Positions 1 through 7,756 of a DNA stretch of 43,185 nucleotides are shown here, in pieces. A program made the translations under genes and the position numbers. Source of the stretch: Chitinophaga pinensis (GTDB lineage: Bacteria; Bacteroidota; Bacteroidia; Bacteroidales; GCA-2748055); NCBI GenBank assembly GCA_945863035.1, contig CAMAZH010000019.1:1-43185 (forward strand), read 5' to 3'. The first letter of the stretch is position 1, and each line of letters begins with the position of its first letter. The notes under the pieces were generated by a model. That model searched no databases. It was not told the DNA's origin and saw only the letters and a list, made by a program, of their open reading frames with translations.

Positions 1-258
1 AGCAGGCAACAAATTCTTTCCCGAACCTACAATGCCACGGGCTGGAAAATAACCAGTATCCACGGTAAACCCATTTCCGATGAGGAACTGCCGATGAGCA
101 TCATCAGGAAATCAGGGAAACCGATTTATGGTTTCCAACATTTTATTGAGATTCCTGAGCGGAAGAAATTGTTGTTAACCATTGATGGTGCCCCTGTCTT
201 TGGCGCGGATAAGGAATTTTTGGGGGCAGTGTTTACAATAAAATCAGCAGCAGAATAA
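1..258 (+). CDS. C-terminal end of a PAS-like domain protein (partial)
   Basis: Frame 1 is open from the window edge to a TAA at 256-258, giving 85 residues of a protein that starts outside the window. The segment has the pattern of the second half of a PAS sensor domain: an amphipathic stretch around SIHGKPISDEELPM, a middle strand (PIYGFQHFIEIPE), then two beta strands (KLLLTIDGAPVFG and FLGAVFTIKS), as seen where PAS domains comment on prior 'G-x-x-x-G' strands. Nothing follows the PAS-like part, so it is the protein's C-terminus. It is followed 119 bases later by a PAS-rich hybrid kinase on the same strand, so the two may be linked in signalling. The identity of the full protein cannot be judged from here. 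Confidence 0.55.
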   Translation, partial: SRQQILSRTYNATGWKITSIHGKPISDEELPMSIIRKSGKPIYGFQHFIEIPERKKLLLTIDGAPVFGADKEFLGAVFTIKSAAE

Positions 259-377
259 AGCGGTTTTCCAATACGCTTAAATTTAGAATTTTAGCATGCC
301 GTTTGTCTACTGACGTAGAAGATCAAAAACATTTCTTTTTCAAATTTGTTAACTGTTTTGTTGTTAAAGCGTTTGAT

Positions 378-2810
378 ATGCGACCAGGTAAGAATCGAAA
401 GGAAGTTTTAAAAGTCAAGATTGAGGAAGTGCTGGCCAACAACATGGTTAAGGATCTTAGTACAAAAGGGATGTTCGAATTGGTTGAGGAAATCAGCATC
501 TACCACCAGGAGCTGGAGTTTCAAAACGATGAGCTTCGCCGGATTCAAAAAGAACTTGAAGAATCGAAAATCCATCTAACTTCGCTCTTTGAGGACGCCC
601 CAATTGGATATGTGGTGTGTGATGAGAATATGATTGTTAAACGGGCCAACAAATATTTCCTGAGCCTCTTGAATTACTCAAACTCGATACAGGAAATAAA
701 ATTCACTGATGTGGTTGATCCCGATTCCCAGGATGCATTTTATTTGTATTTTAAATACATTTCGAAATCGAAATACAACGAAGCCCTGGAAATTTCGCTC
801 CGATCCCATGGAAAGAAAATTGTGGTCAAGATTGAAAGTAATGTTTTCTATGAGGGGGAGGACAAATTCTTCCGGATTGCAATATCCGATCTGAGTGACC
901 GAATCAAAGCAGAAGAGACTCTTAGAGAAAGCGAGGAAAAATACCGCTCGTTGACTCAATCGGCACACGATGCCATCATCACTTCCGACCACGAGGGCAG
1001 AATTATAGGTTGGAACAGCGGGGCTTCAAAAATTTTCGGTTTTGGTGAGGAGGAAGTTTTGGGAAGGGATGTGTCGATAATAATGCCTCTGAATTTCAGG
1101 TCCCTGCATTCCCATTACCTCCAACGAAATGAGAACATGGGGAAACTGCAGGTTTCCGGTCGCATCCTTGAACTCACAGGAGTCCAGAGTAATGGAAAGG
1201 AGTTCCCAATCGAGTTGTCTTTGTCCGAATGGCACGCTTCCGGTCAGCGCTATTTTACGGCAATTATTCGCGATATTAGCAAAAGAAAGCTTGCTGAATA
1301 CCAGATAAAATTACTCAGCCGCTCGGTTGACCAGAGTCCTGTTAGCATAATTATTACCAACAAAAACGCAAACATTGAATATGTCAATTCAATGTTTACC
1401 AAAACAACCGGTTATAATTTTGAGGAAGTTAAAGGAAAAAACCCCCGAATTCTGAATTCCGGATACCACAGCCGATCATTTTTTAAAAACCTTTATGAAA
1501 CCGTGAATTCGGGCAGCGACTGGTTTGGTGAAGTTCTTAATAAAGACAAGGAAGGGCAACTCTTTTGGGAAGATATCATAATATCTGCAATTTTCGATGA
1601 AAATGGGGAGATCAGCCATTTCGTCTCCATTCGCGACAATATTACAGAGAAGAAGCGCATGATGGAGGAACTCGTAATTGCAAAGGAGCGGGCCGAGGAA
1701 AGCGATAAACTTAAAATGGCATTCCTTGCCAATATGAGTCATGAAATCCGAACTCCAATGAATGGAATTATGGGTTTCCTTGATCTTTTGCAAAATCCTG
1801 ACCTGACGGCAACCAACAGACTCAATTATCTGTCAATAGCCAGGAAAAGCAGTGAGCGTCTTCTGAGCACCATCAATGACATTATTGAAATATCGAAAAT
1901 AGAAGCAGGTCAGACCGAGATTAATTTGTCTGAGGTTGACCTTTATGAATTGATGGATTTCTTTTATGGCTTTTTCAAGCCGGAAGTTGAGCAGAAGAAA
2001 TTGATATTCGAGTTTGTGAATCCATTTAAGGATTCTGATTTTAAAATTCAAACCGATAAGAACAAATTGGAATCTATTATAGGGAATCTGCTTAAAAACG
2101 CGATTAAATTTACCAACACGGGTCAGATCGAATTTGGATGCGAGATTAAGCCGGACCAATTGTTGTTTTACGTGAAGGATAGCGGCATTGGAATTCCGGA
2201 AGATCGGCAGAGCGCTATCTTTCAGCGTTTTGTGCAGGCGGAGACGAAAATCGCCCGGCCTCATGAGGGCTCCGGCCTGGGCTTGTCAATTGCAAAAGCC
2301 TATGCCGAAATGTTGGGAGGGAATCTTTGGCTAAAATCATCCCCGGGAAATGGCAGCATATTCTTCTTTTCAATGAATTACCTTGTTGATTTTGCCAAAG
2401 CCAATATGCCACAGCCTGAGGCAATTACAGAAAGATTTGTTGCCAGCGGTATAAAACTTCTTATTGCTGAGGATGATCCCAGCAGTTACTCGTACCTTGA
2501 AGCTTTGCTTTTGGATGAAGGATTCATCTTAATTCATGCAAATAATGGGTTCGAGGCGGTAAGCCTTTTCAAGGAAAACCCGGATGTTTCTCTCATACTA
2601 ATGGATATCAAAATGCCGGAAATGGATGGCTTGCAAGCAACCCGCGAGATTAGGAAGTTCAATTCCGATATTCCTGTTATTGCGCAGACAGCCTATGCAT
2701 TGCCAGCCGACATGCAAACGGCCTTGGATGCGGGTTGTAACGATTACATAAGCAAACCGGTGAAAGGGGAGAGTCTGCTCAAGGCTATTCGTAAAGCCTT
2801 ACGCAAGTGA
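378..2810 (+). CDS. PAS-rich hybrid sensor histidine kinase with receiver domain
   Basis: A soluble-looking hybrid kinase of 810 residues from ATG 378; no transmembrane segment is evident. A short coiled-coil-like N-terminus (about 30-65) is followed by three PAS domains (about 65-185, 190-310, 312-435), a HisKA domain with the phospho-acceptor in MSHEIRTPMNG (His455), a HATPase domain (about 550-660; N box NLLKNAIKF, G boxes DSGIGIP and GSGLGLS), and a C-terminal receiver (about 692-808) with the phospho-acceptor Asp743 in LILMDIKMPEMDG and the conserved Lys in SKPV. The frame also opens with a TTG at 303, adding 25 residues, but these do not resemble a domain and ATG 378 is preferred. Signal is unknown. 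It converges on the phosphatase gene downstream, with 30 bases between the stops. No DNA-binding output domain is present. Confidence 0.9.
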   Translation: MRPGKNRKEVLKVKIEEVLANNMVKDLSTKGMFELVEEISIYHQELEFQNDELRRIQKELEESKIHLTSLFEDAPIGYVVCDENMIVKRANKYFLSLLNYSNSIQEIKFTDVVDPDSQDAFYLYFKYISKSKYNEALEISLRSHGKKIVVKIESNVFYEGEDKFFRIAISDLSDRIKAEETLRESEEKYRSLTQSAHDAIITSDHEGRIIGWNSGASKIFGFGEEEVLGRDVSIIMPLNFRSLHSHYLQRNENMGKLQVSGRILELTGVQSNGKEFPIELSLSEWHASGQRYFTAIIRDISKRKLAEYQIKLLSRSVDQSPVSIIITNKNANIEYVNSMFTKTTGYNFEEVKGKNPRILNSGYHSRSFFKNLYETVNSGSDWFGEVLNKDKEGQLFWEDIIISAIFDENGEISHFVSIRDNITEKKRMMEELVIAKERAEESDKLKMAFLANMSHEIRTPMNGIMGFLDLLQNPDLTATNRLNYLSIARKSSERLLSTINDIIEISKIEAGQTEINLSEVDLYELMDFFYGFFKPEVEQKKLIFEFVNPFKDSDFKIQTDKNKLESIIGNLLKNAIKFTNTGQIEFGCEIKPDQLLFYVKDSGIGIPEDRQSAIFQRFVQAETKIARPHEGSGLGLSIAKAYAEMLGGNLWLKSSPGNGSIFFFSMNYLVDFAKANMPQPEAITERFVASGIKLLIAEDDPSSYSYLEALLLDEGFILIHANNGFEAVSLFKENPDVSLILMDIKMPEMDGLQATREIRKFNSDIPVIAQTAYALPADMQTALDAGCNDYISKPVKGESLLKAIRKALRK

Positions 2811-2838
2811 AAAAACACTGACAGGAGTCATCACTTGC
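2803..2838. terminator. Inverted repeat between convergent stops, possible bidirectional terminator
   Basis: GCAAGTGA at 2803-2810 pairs with TCACTTGC at 2831-2838. A further TGAC/GTCA pair (2819-2822 and 2827-2830) stacks inside, leaving an eight-base A-rich bulge on the left arm. The left arm contains the stop codon of the hybrid kinase and the right arm ends two bases before the stop of the convergent phosphatase gene. There is no long T run, so the terminator call rests on position and symmetry. Confidence 0.4.
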
Positions 2839-2840
2839 AA

Positions 2841-4025
2841 TCAGATATACTCAATGGATACAGTCTTCAGGAATTTCTCCTCCAGGATTTTGGCCATGCG
2901 TTTTACAACTGTTCGGCGGATTTCCAAGTCAACAGGCAGGCTAGGGTCCTGGTGAGCGATGTTGATCCGTGTGCCAATGATAAACCTAATTTTATCGCTC
3001 TCCCGAAATAAATTCACTATTCTGTCTGCGGGTCCTTTTCCCAGGGGATATGAACTGCTGTAATCCTTCAGGATTCGGGTAACTTTGGTAAGTGTTAAAA
3101 TCCCCTCGGTTACCAGATCAATTCCCTCCATATGCGAAACGGGCGGCAAGTCGGGATCATCGAATGTGAAGCTGTCTTCAATGGAGATGCCCAGTTCTCG
3201 CCCGATAATATCGGCTGTGGTGGCACCGGATATGATTTTTTTTCCGTCAAAGTTTTTTACCGCTTCTGCCAGATCAATATCTTTGTTTTCTTCATAGGGA
3301 GGGCCTGTGCAAACAAGCAATTTTCGCGGGTTCCTGAAATATATGGTAGCACAGCTGGTGTCATCCTGACTGAAATAGCCGTCGATTTTGTTGGCCATAT
3401 TTACTATTTTGGCCGAAATACGTCGCGCCGAGAGGTTCGGATTGTTGGTAACCTGCTTTAGTATGTATTCTTTCAGGTTATCCAATCCCCAACCAAAAGG
3501 ATACTGTTTTGCACCCAGTCCGGACTGGGTAATGCCATCGGAGCAGATAAAAATCCGGTCCTCCTTTCTTGGAACAAATGAGCAGGTGCGAATTTCCTTG
3601 CCTGAGTTTTTCTCGGTTTCCATTATCAGACAATTCCATTGGGGGTCGTAGAGTTTAGTCCCGCGCAAAACAAAGGTTTCCGGATTGTCGTATTCCAGAA
3701 TGCTTACGGGGCCGTTGTCCTGGATGTCGATAATGGTAAAGGTGGAATAGCTCATCTGACGTTCGCTGCATACCGGCAGAGTGTTCATAATGATTTCTGC
3801 AATTTTCTCGGGCTCCTTGTGCTCAAGGGTGAAGTTCTGCGCCATAGTCGCCGTAAGGGTTGCCAGGACGTTTGCCTTTACCCCGTGTCCCATGCCATCC
3901 GAGAGGACGATTATGGTGCGTCCCTCTTCCATGATTCGTCGGGAAAGGAACACATCTCCGCAAATCCTCTCCTCGCCATAGTTCTTTTGGGCGCAATTTA
4001 CCTCAATGTAGATTTGGCTGTCCAT
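2841..4025 (-). CDS. SpoIIE/PP2C-type serine phosphatase linked to a hydrogenase-like sensor
   Basis: 394 residues. The first 235 or so carry a SpoIIE-like PP2C phosphatase domain: GDVF (Asp24), LSDGMGHG (Asp43), a later SDGI (about residue 160) and DDTSC (about 222) are the metal-binding aspartate motifs. No transmembrane helix or receiver domain is present, so partner control must come from elsewhere. The last 160 residues form a separate region with a SGATTADIIG segment that I do not recognise as a named domain. The start ATG overlaps the stop of the upstream hydrogenase-like gene by one base (TGATG), implying translational coupling. Phosphatase genes next to sensory [FeFe]-hydrogenase homologues are a known arrangement (HydDB group C3, as I recall), so the likely role is dephosphorylating a serine/threonine-phosphorylated target in response to the sensor. 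The target is unknown. Confidence 0.85.
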   Translation of the reverse strand: MDSQIYIEVNCAQKNYGEERICGDVFLSRRIMEEGRTIIVLSDGMGHGVKANVLATLTATMAQNFTLEHKEPEKIAEIIMNTLPVCSERQMSYSTFTIIDIQDNGPVSILEYDNPETFVLRGTKLYDPQWNCLIMETEKNSGKEIRTCSFVPRKEDRIFICSDGITQSGLGAKQYPFGWGLDNLKEYILKQVTNNPNLSARRISAKIVNMANKIDGYFSQDDTSCATIYFRNPRKLLVCTGPPYEENKDIDLAEAVKNFDGKKIISGATTADIIGRELGISIEDSFTFDDPDLPPVSHMEGIDLVTEGILTLTKVTRILKDYSSSYPLGKGPADRIVNLFRESDKIRFIIGTRINIAHQDPSLPVDLEIRRTVVKRMAKILEEKFLKTVSIEYI

Positions 4026-5884
4026 CAGGGATTGTCCTTACGTGGATTGGTTTTGTAGAATTCTATGATCGAATGGAGCATTCTTTCGGTTTCTGAAGCC
4101 CCTTCACCCAGCAAAAAGGCTATCTGCTGCACGAGCGACAGGTTTTTATCGATGGCTTCGGTAACTCTTTTTATGACTTCCTCCTTTCTCACTTCAGGCG
4201 CACCCATGTCTCTGACCACGGCGCCAACTATTTTACCCTTGCGGATAACAAAGGCCGAGAGGTTCAACAGCTTGTCGCCAAAATTGATATCACGGTTTTG
4301 AACGCTTTCATTGTTGATCAGCACATAGCTGAAAAGGTTGTAAAAATTGTAGGGGAGCAGTGTTTTCAGGTCGGCACCCACAAGTCCCGGAATTATCTCA
4401 TTGATTTCGCGCGCTTCATCACCCAGCATCTCGATGAAGGTCTCGTTTGCCTGCAGAATCTTCAGTTTTTCGTCGAGGATAACAATTGCCGAAGGAAGTT
4501 TGTGCAGCATGGCGGTTGTGATCTCGGAAGCCTCTTTTGCAGCCTCCTTTTCCTTGCGGGCGATCATTTCCGATTCGCGGAGTGCTTTTTCCGTCTGTGC
4601 CAGCTTGTCATTGCTGATTTTCAGAGACTGGATATAATTCTGGCGATTACGGTTTGTGTAATGGTTGCACATCTCCGGGGTAGCAAGGTCTTTAGCAATG
4701 GCTACGGCAAAATCGCGACAGGAGCCGTATCCGCATGCCCCGCAGCCCATATCGTCCCTTCCGTCCTGACGGAGTTCAACTAAAATCTGCTGTACTTTTT
4801 CTTCCGAGGGATAAAGGCGCTGGTCGTTGTTTGAGAATTTTCGGGTGAAATCAAGATGACTGTATTCTTCGAGTTCCTTTTCCCACTCGTCATGCTTGAA
4901 TTTTTTAAGCCTTTTTTTCGCATAGGACTTAACCGTGGCCCGGCGGATATATTTTTTGCCGTTTTTGCTGGTCCCCGGTCCCATGAGGAATTCGGTATAG
5001 AAAATGTTAAAGTGGGAATTGATTATGTCACCCTCATCCTGAAACTGCCTCAACGAAGCCTTCATTTCGCGCTCGCCCTCAACTGTGGTAATGTTTCCGG
5101 TCAATAGGTCTTCATCGAGGCCTGCAACCTGCAGGATTCCGTTGGCTATTGGAAACAAGGCACCGGTAAACCCGTAGGGTGGGTCGAAATCGCTGAATTC
5201 CAACTGCTTTTCGTCAATGTTGTACTCGGAAAACAGCTCCCTCAGTTCAAGAAAGGTAAGGGACGAGTTTATCTTCCCATCCCCTTCTCCCATCTCCGAT
5301 TCGTTTTTGCTGGCGATAACCGGTCCGATGTAGACGGTTTTCGTATCCATGCCGTATTTGCTCCGAACGACTTTGGCGGTAGCCACTGCGGGGGAAACAA
5401 GAGGAGCGAGGTTGGGAATCAGCTCGGGCTGGAATTTCTCGATATACCCGATTACTACCGGGCAATTAGCCATAATGTAATATTTCCCTTTGAAATCCTG
5501 GAAAAGCTGGGAATATTCCTTTGCAATTAAATCCACTCCGAAGGAAACTTCACACACATGACTAAAACCAAGCGACCGTATCATTTGCACGAACTTCCTG
5601 TAATCCACAACATCAGGGAACTCCCCTGAAATAGAAGGGTCAACTAAAGCAATAACGGAAGTTCCCGATTTTATCATCGCCATCGTTTCCTCTTTTGAGT
5701 CGCGATACATTATGGCTTCTGGTGAGCATACCTGTATGCAACTGCCACAGCCAATACAGCGATTTGGCATAATCTTGGGGACGGCCTGATCCGATCTGAC
5801 CTGAATGGCATTTACCGGGCAAGCTCTCACACAGGCGTAGCAGAGTTTGCATTTATGATCAATTATTTCTACAAGGGGCTTCAA
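4025..5884 (-). CDS. [FeFe]-hydrogenase-like sensor with degenerate H-cluster site and PAS domain
   Basis: 619 residues. Domains in order: two [4Fe-4S] ferredoxin motifs (Cys12/15/18/22 and Cys43/46/49/53); a hydrogenase large-subunit-like domain (about 65-310); a CGACG-type [4Fe-4S] motif (Cys381/384/389/406); a coiled coil (about 410-455); and a PAS domain (about 465-560). Compared with its intact paralogue at 35549-37537, motif L1 keeps one cysteine (ANCPV, Cys141), L2 has GPVIASK with Val189 instead of Cys, and L3 has Phe295 and Phe299 where the two H-cluster cysteines should be, although the flanking MGPGTSKNGKK is preserved. It therefore cannot hold an H-cluster in the usual way, but the reading frame and all accessory FeS motifs are intact. 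It is probably a redox or protein-interaction sensor feeding the coupled phosphatase. Thirty-three bases separate it from the upstream ferredoxin gene. Confidence 0.85.
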   Translation of the reverse strand: MKPLVEIIDHKCKLCYACVRACPVNAIQVRSDQAVPKIMPNRCIGCGSCIQVCSPEAIMYRDSKEETMAMIKSGTSVIALVDPSISGEFPDVVDYRKFVQMIRSLGFSHVCEVSFGVDLIAKEYSQLFQDFKGKYYIMANCPVVIGYIEKFQPELIPNLAPLVSPAVATAKVVRSKYGMDTKTVYIGPVIASKNESEMGEGDGKINSSLTFLELRELFSEYNIDEKQLEFSDFDPPYGFTGALFPIANGILQVAGLDEDLLTGNITTVEGEREMKASLRQFQDEGDIINSHFNIFYTEFLMGPGTSKNGKKYIRRATVKSYAKKRLKKFKHDEWEKELEEYSHLDFTRKFSNNDQRLYPSEEKVQQILVELRQDGRDDMGCGACGYGSCRDFAVAIAKDLATPEMCNHYTNRNRQNYIQSLKISNDKLAQTEKALRESEMIARKEKEAAKEASEITTAMLHKLPSAIVILDEKLKILQANETFIEMLGDEAREINEIIPGLVGADLKTLLPYNFYNLFSYVLINNESVQNRDINFGDKLLNLSAFVIRKGKIVGAVVRDMGAPEVRKEEVIKRVTEAIDKNLSLVQQIAFLLGEGASETERMLHSIIEFYKTNPRKDNP

Positions 5885-5917
5885 TGAATGCGGTTTGTTA
5901 AATAATTAGAGTCTTAT

Positions 5918-6181
5918 TTATTTTTTATTTATTCCTAAGCTAAATTCTTTATCCAAAATCTCTTTAAGGTTTTCTTGGGAAACCTGCTCATAAAAAGTCT
6001 CCCCTATTTTAAGTACAGGACCCTTATTGCATTTTCCGAAGCAATGATTCCCCCTGAACTTAACTCTTCCTTCCAGCTGGTTATCTTTGATATATTGTTG
6101 AATCGTCTCGAGAATTTTTTTATTGCCTCTCGCGAAACAGGAACTTCCCAGGCAAATGACCAATTCGGTTATTGTGTTCAT
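5918..6181 (-). CDS. Thioredoxin-like [2Fe-2S] ferredoxin (NuoE/HydC C-domain type)
   Basis: 87 residues forming a complete thioredoxin-like [2Fe-2S] domain. The four ligands follow the family pattern C-x4-C (CLGSSC, Cys10 and Cys15) and C-x3-C (CFGKC). It is the first gene of a three-gene minus-strand operon (ferredoxin, hydrogenase-like sensor, phosphatase), so it probably passes electrons to or from the FeS-rich sensor. It lacks the N-terminal helical bundle found in full NuoE/HydC proteins such as the one at 31400. Note that HydB at 31864 has lost the cysteines of its own domain of this type; whether this small protein substitutes for it is untested. Confidence 0.85.
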   Translation of the reverse strand: MNTITELVICLGSSCFARGNKKILETIQQYIKDNQLEGRVKFRGNHCFGKCNKGPVLKIGETFYEQVSQENLKEILDKEFSLGINKK

Positions 6182-6208
6182 GAACTAACAAAAACTTTTA
6201 GTAGGGAA

Positions 6209-6216
6209 CAAATTTA
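6209..6216 (-). promoter_or_regulatory. Putative -7 promoter box for the ferredoxin/sensor/phosphatase operon
   Basis: Read on the minus strand the sequence is TAAATTTG, matching the Bacteroidota -7 consensus TAnnTTTG. It lies 27 bases upstream of the ATG of the 87-residue ferredoxin, giving a short leader. No convincing -33 TTG/TTTG is present at the usual distance, so the call is tentative. Confidence 0.4.
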
Positions 6217-6418
6217 CTAATTTATTTAGAATACCCTTAAAACCTAAGCTTTCAATTTGTTGTCTGCCGCAATAATTTGAGCATAGTAGAAAGAGTATTA
6301 GAAAGTTTTTTAGGGTCCGGATGAAATTCTTTCCGGAAAGATAGAGAAAAATAGCCAAAAGGGTTGGGTAAAATCCTGGCTTGTCGTATTACTGTAAGAA
6401 ACAAAAAATTAAAAATTG

Positions 6419-7663
6419 ATGTGGAATAGTAAATTGAATTATCAGATTCTAATTCTGAACTACCTAAAAGGTATTTCTACCTACAGCGAAGAGCAGCAAT
6501 TATTGCAATGGATAAATGAAAGTGCAATAAATGAAGCTTTATTTATGGAGGAGAGAAATAAATGGGAGTCTGAACAATCAAAAGATGCTGATTATTCGAT
6601 GTACATCGATCAAAAGTGGATGGAATTCAAACATCGTCTTGAGCAGGAAAAAAAGGTGACAAACAACATCAAAAAGAATGAAAAAGAGAGAAGCCTGACG
6701 ATATATCTGCGCTATGCTGCGGTTTTTGTGCTATTGATAGGCTTCTCCCTGGCGTACTATTTTGTTGCAGATTTAAATTCATCCAAATCCCAACAATACC
6801 TGATCGATAATGAGGATCTGTCGGGAATTGAAAATAATATGCTGGTGCTCTCGGATGGCACAAAGGTAGAAATAAGCAGCAAAGAGTCGAAAGTGATTTA
6901 TAATGCAGAGGGTACAGAAATCAAGTTGGATGAAAATTCATCAAATGAGGAAAAATCAGTAATTAGAAATATATTAAAGGAAAGCCGAAAAGACAATCAG
7001 ATGTTAGTTCCCAAAGGACGTCAGGCGCAGATTACCCTTTCCGACGGGAGTCGGGTCTGGTTAAATGCAGGCAGTAAATTAATTTACCCACCTGTGTTTG
7101 CCTCTGATAAGCGGGTGGTTTCTGTAGAGGGCGAAGCTTTTTTCGAAGTAACCAAGGATATAGGAAAGCCATTCATTGTAAAAACCAATGGGGTTGATAT
7201 ACAGGTCTTGGGAACGTCTTTTAATGTAATGACAAATGCAGATCAGGGAATCGTAGAAACTGTGCTGGTTAGCGGAAAAGTTCAGATCGAAAAAAACAAT
7301 AATCCCTGGTACAAAAATGAAAAGGTTATGCTTCAACCAGGCCAGTATGCGCGCTTCGAAAAGGAGAAAGAGAAAATTCAGGTTAAGTACGTGGATGTGG
7401 AATCCTACATCACATGGAAAGAAGGCTGGTATAAACTGGATAGGCTAACCCTTTCCGAATTGGCTAAGAAATTGGAAAGTTACTATGATATCGAAATAAG
7501 AATTTTGGATATTGACACTGAAGCGATGAAGTTAACCGGAAAGCTTGATTTAAAGGAAGACATATCGCAGGTGCTTGAAAACATAGCTATTGCAACAGCT
7601 ATTGACTACAAAATAGAGAGCGATACAATATCGATATTTAAAAAGAAAGTTAGAGAAGAATAG
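6419..7663 (+). CDS. FecR-type transmembrane anti-sigma factor
   Basis: 414 residues from ATG 6419 (a TTG one codon upstream is also in frame). It has an N-terminal cytosolic region (1-95), one membrane helix (about 96-117, YAAVFVLLIGFSLAYYFV), a periplasmic FecR domain (about 195-290, including LSDGSRVWLNAGSKL, EGEAFFEV and VLGTSFNV) and a C-terminal DUF4974-like domain (about 335-410). Such proteins hold an ECF sigma factor at the membrane and release it when the partner TonB-dependent receptor engages substrate. The receptor gene follows 93 bases downstream. Normally the sigma gene is directly upstream; here it is not, and the only ECF sigma factor in the window is 23 kb away at 30524. The 237 bases upstream hold no other gene; a TCCGGA pair at 6315-6320 and 6331-6336 is the only symmetry noticed. 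Confidence 0.9.
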   Translation: MWNSKLNYQILILNYLKGISTYSEEQQLLQWINESAINEALFMEERNKWESEQSKDADYSMYIDQKWMEFKHRLEQEKKVTNNIKKNEKERSLTIYLRYAAVFVLLIGFSLAYYFVADLNSSKSQQYLIDNEDLSGIENNMLVLSDGTKVEISSKESKVIYNAEGTEIKLDENSSNEEKSVIRNILKESRKDNQMLVPKGRQAQITLSDGSRVWLNAGSKLIYPPVFASDKRVVSVEGEAFFEVTKDIGKPFIVKTNGVDIQVLGTSFNVMTNADQGIVETVLVSGKVQIEKNNNPWYKNEKVMLQPGQYARFEKEKEKIQVKYVDVESYITWKEGWYKLDRLTLSELAKKLESYYDIEIRILDIDTEAMKLTGKLDLKEDISQVLENIAIATAIDYKIESDTISIFKKKVREE

Positions 7664-7682
7664 AGGTTAATTTAGAAAGAAA

Positions 7683-7710
7683 GCCGGGGAATGCGGCAAC
7701 ATTCCCCGGC
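7683..7710 (+). terminator. Strong hairpin between the FecR gene and the TonB receptor gene
   Basis: A perfect 11-bp stem, GCCGGGGAATG at 7683-7693 and CATTCCCCGGC at 7700-7710, with a six-base loop (CGGCAA). It is GC-rich and isolated in an AT-rich spacer. No T run follows, so it may be an intra-operon attenuating or mRNA-stabilising hairpin rather than a full terminator. It ends 46 bases before the receptor's ATG. Confidence 0.6.
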
Positions 7711-7756
7711 CAAAAATTGTCAAAATCCCAAGGTGAAATTTTAACATGCGTAATTT

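Noticed and set aside
303..377. TTG-initiated extension of the hybrid kinase
   Set aside because: The 25 extra residues resemble no domain and include a phenylalanine-rich stretch; the ATG at 378 leads straight into the coiled coil.
4025..5884. Pseudogene interpretation of the degenerate hydrogenase-like protein
   Set aside because: The frame is intact, all accessory FeS motifs are kept, and it is translationally coupled to a complete phosphatase gene.
6182..6418. Rex operator upstream of the minus-strand sensor operon
   Set aside because: AACAA occurs at 6207-6211 but the partner half-site 8 bases away does not match TTGTT.
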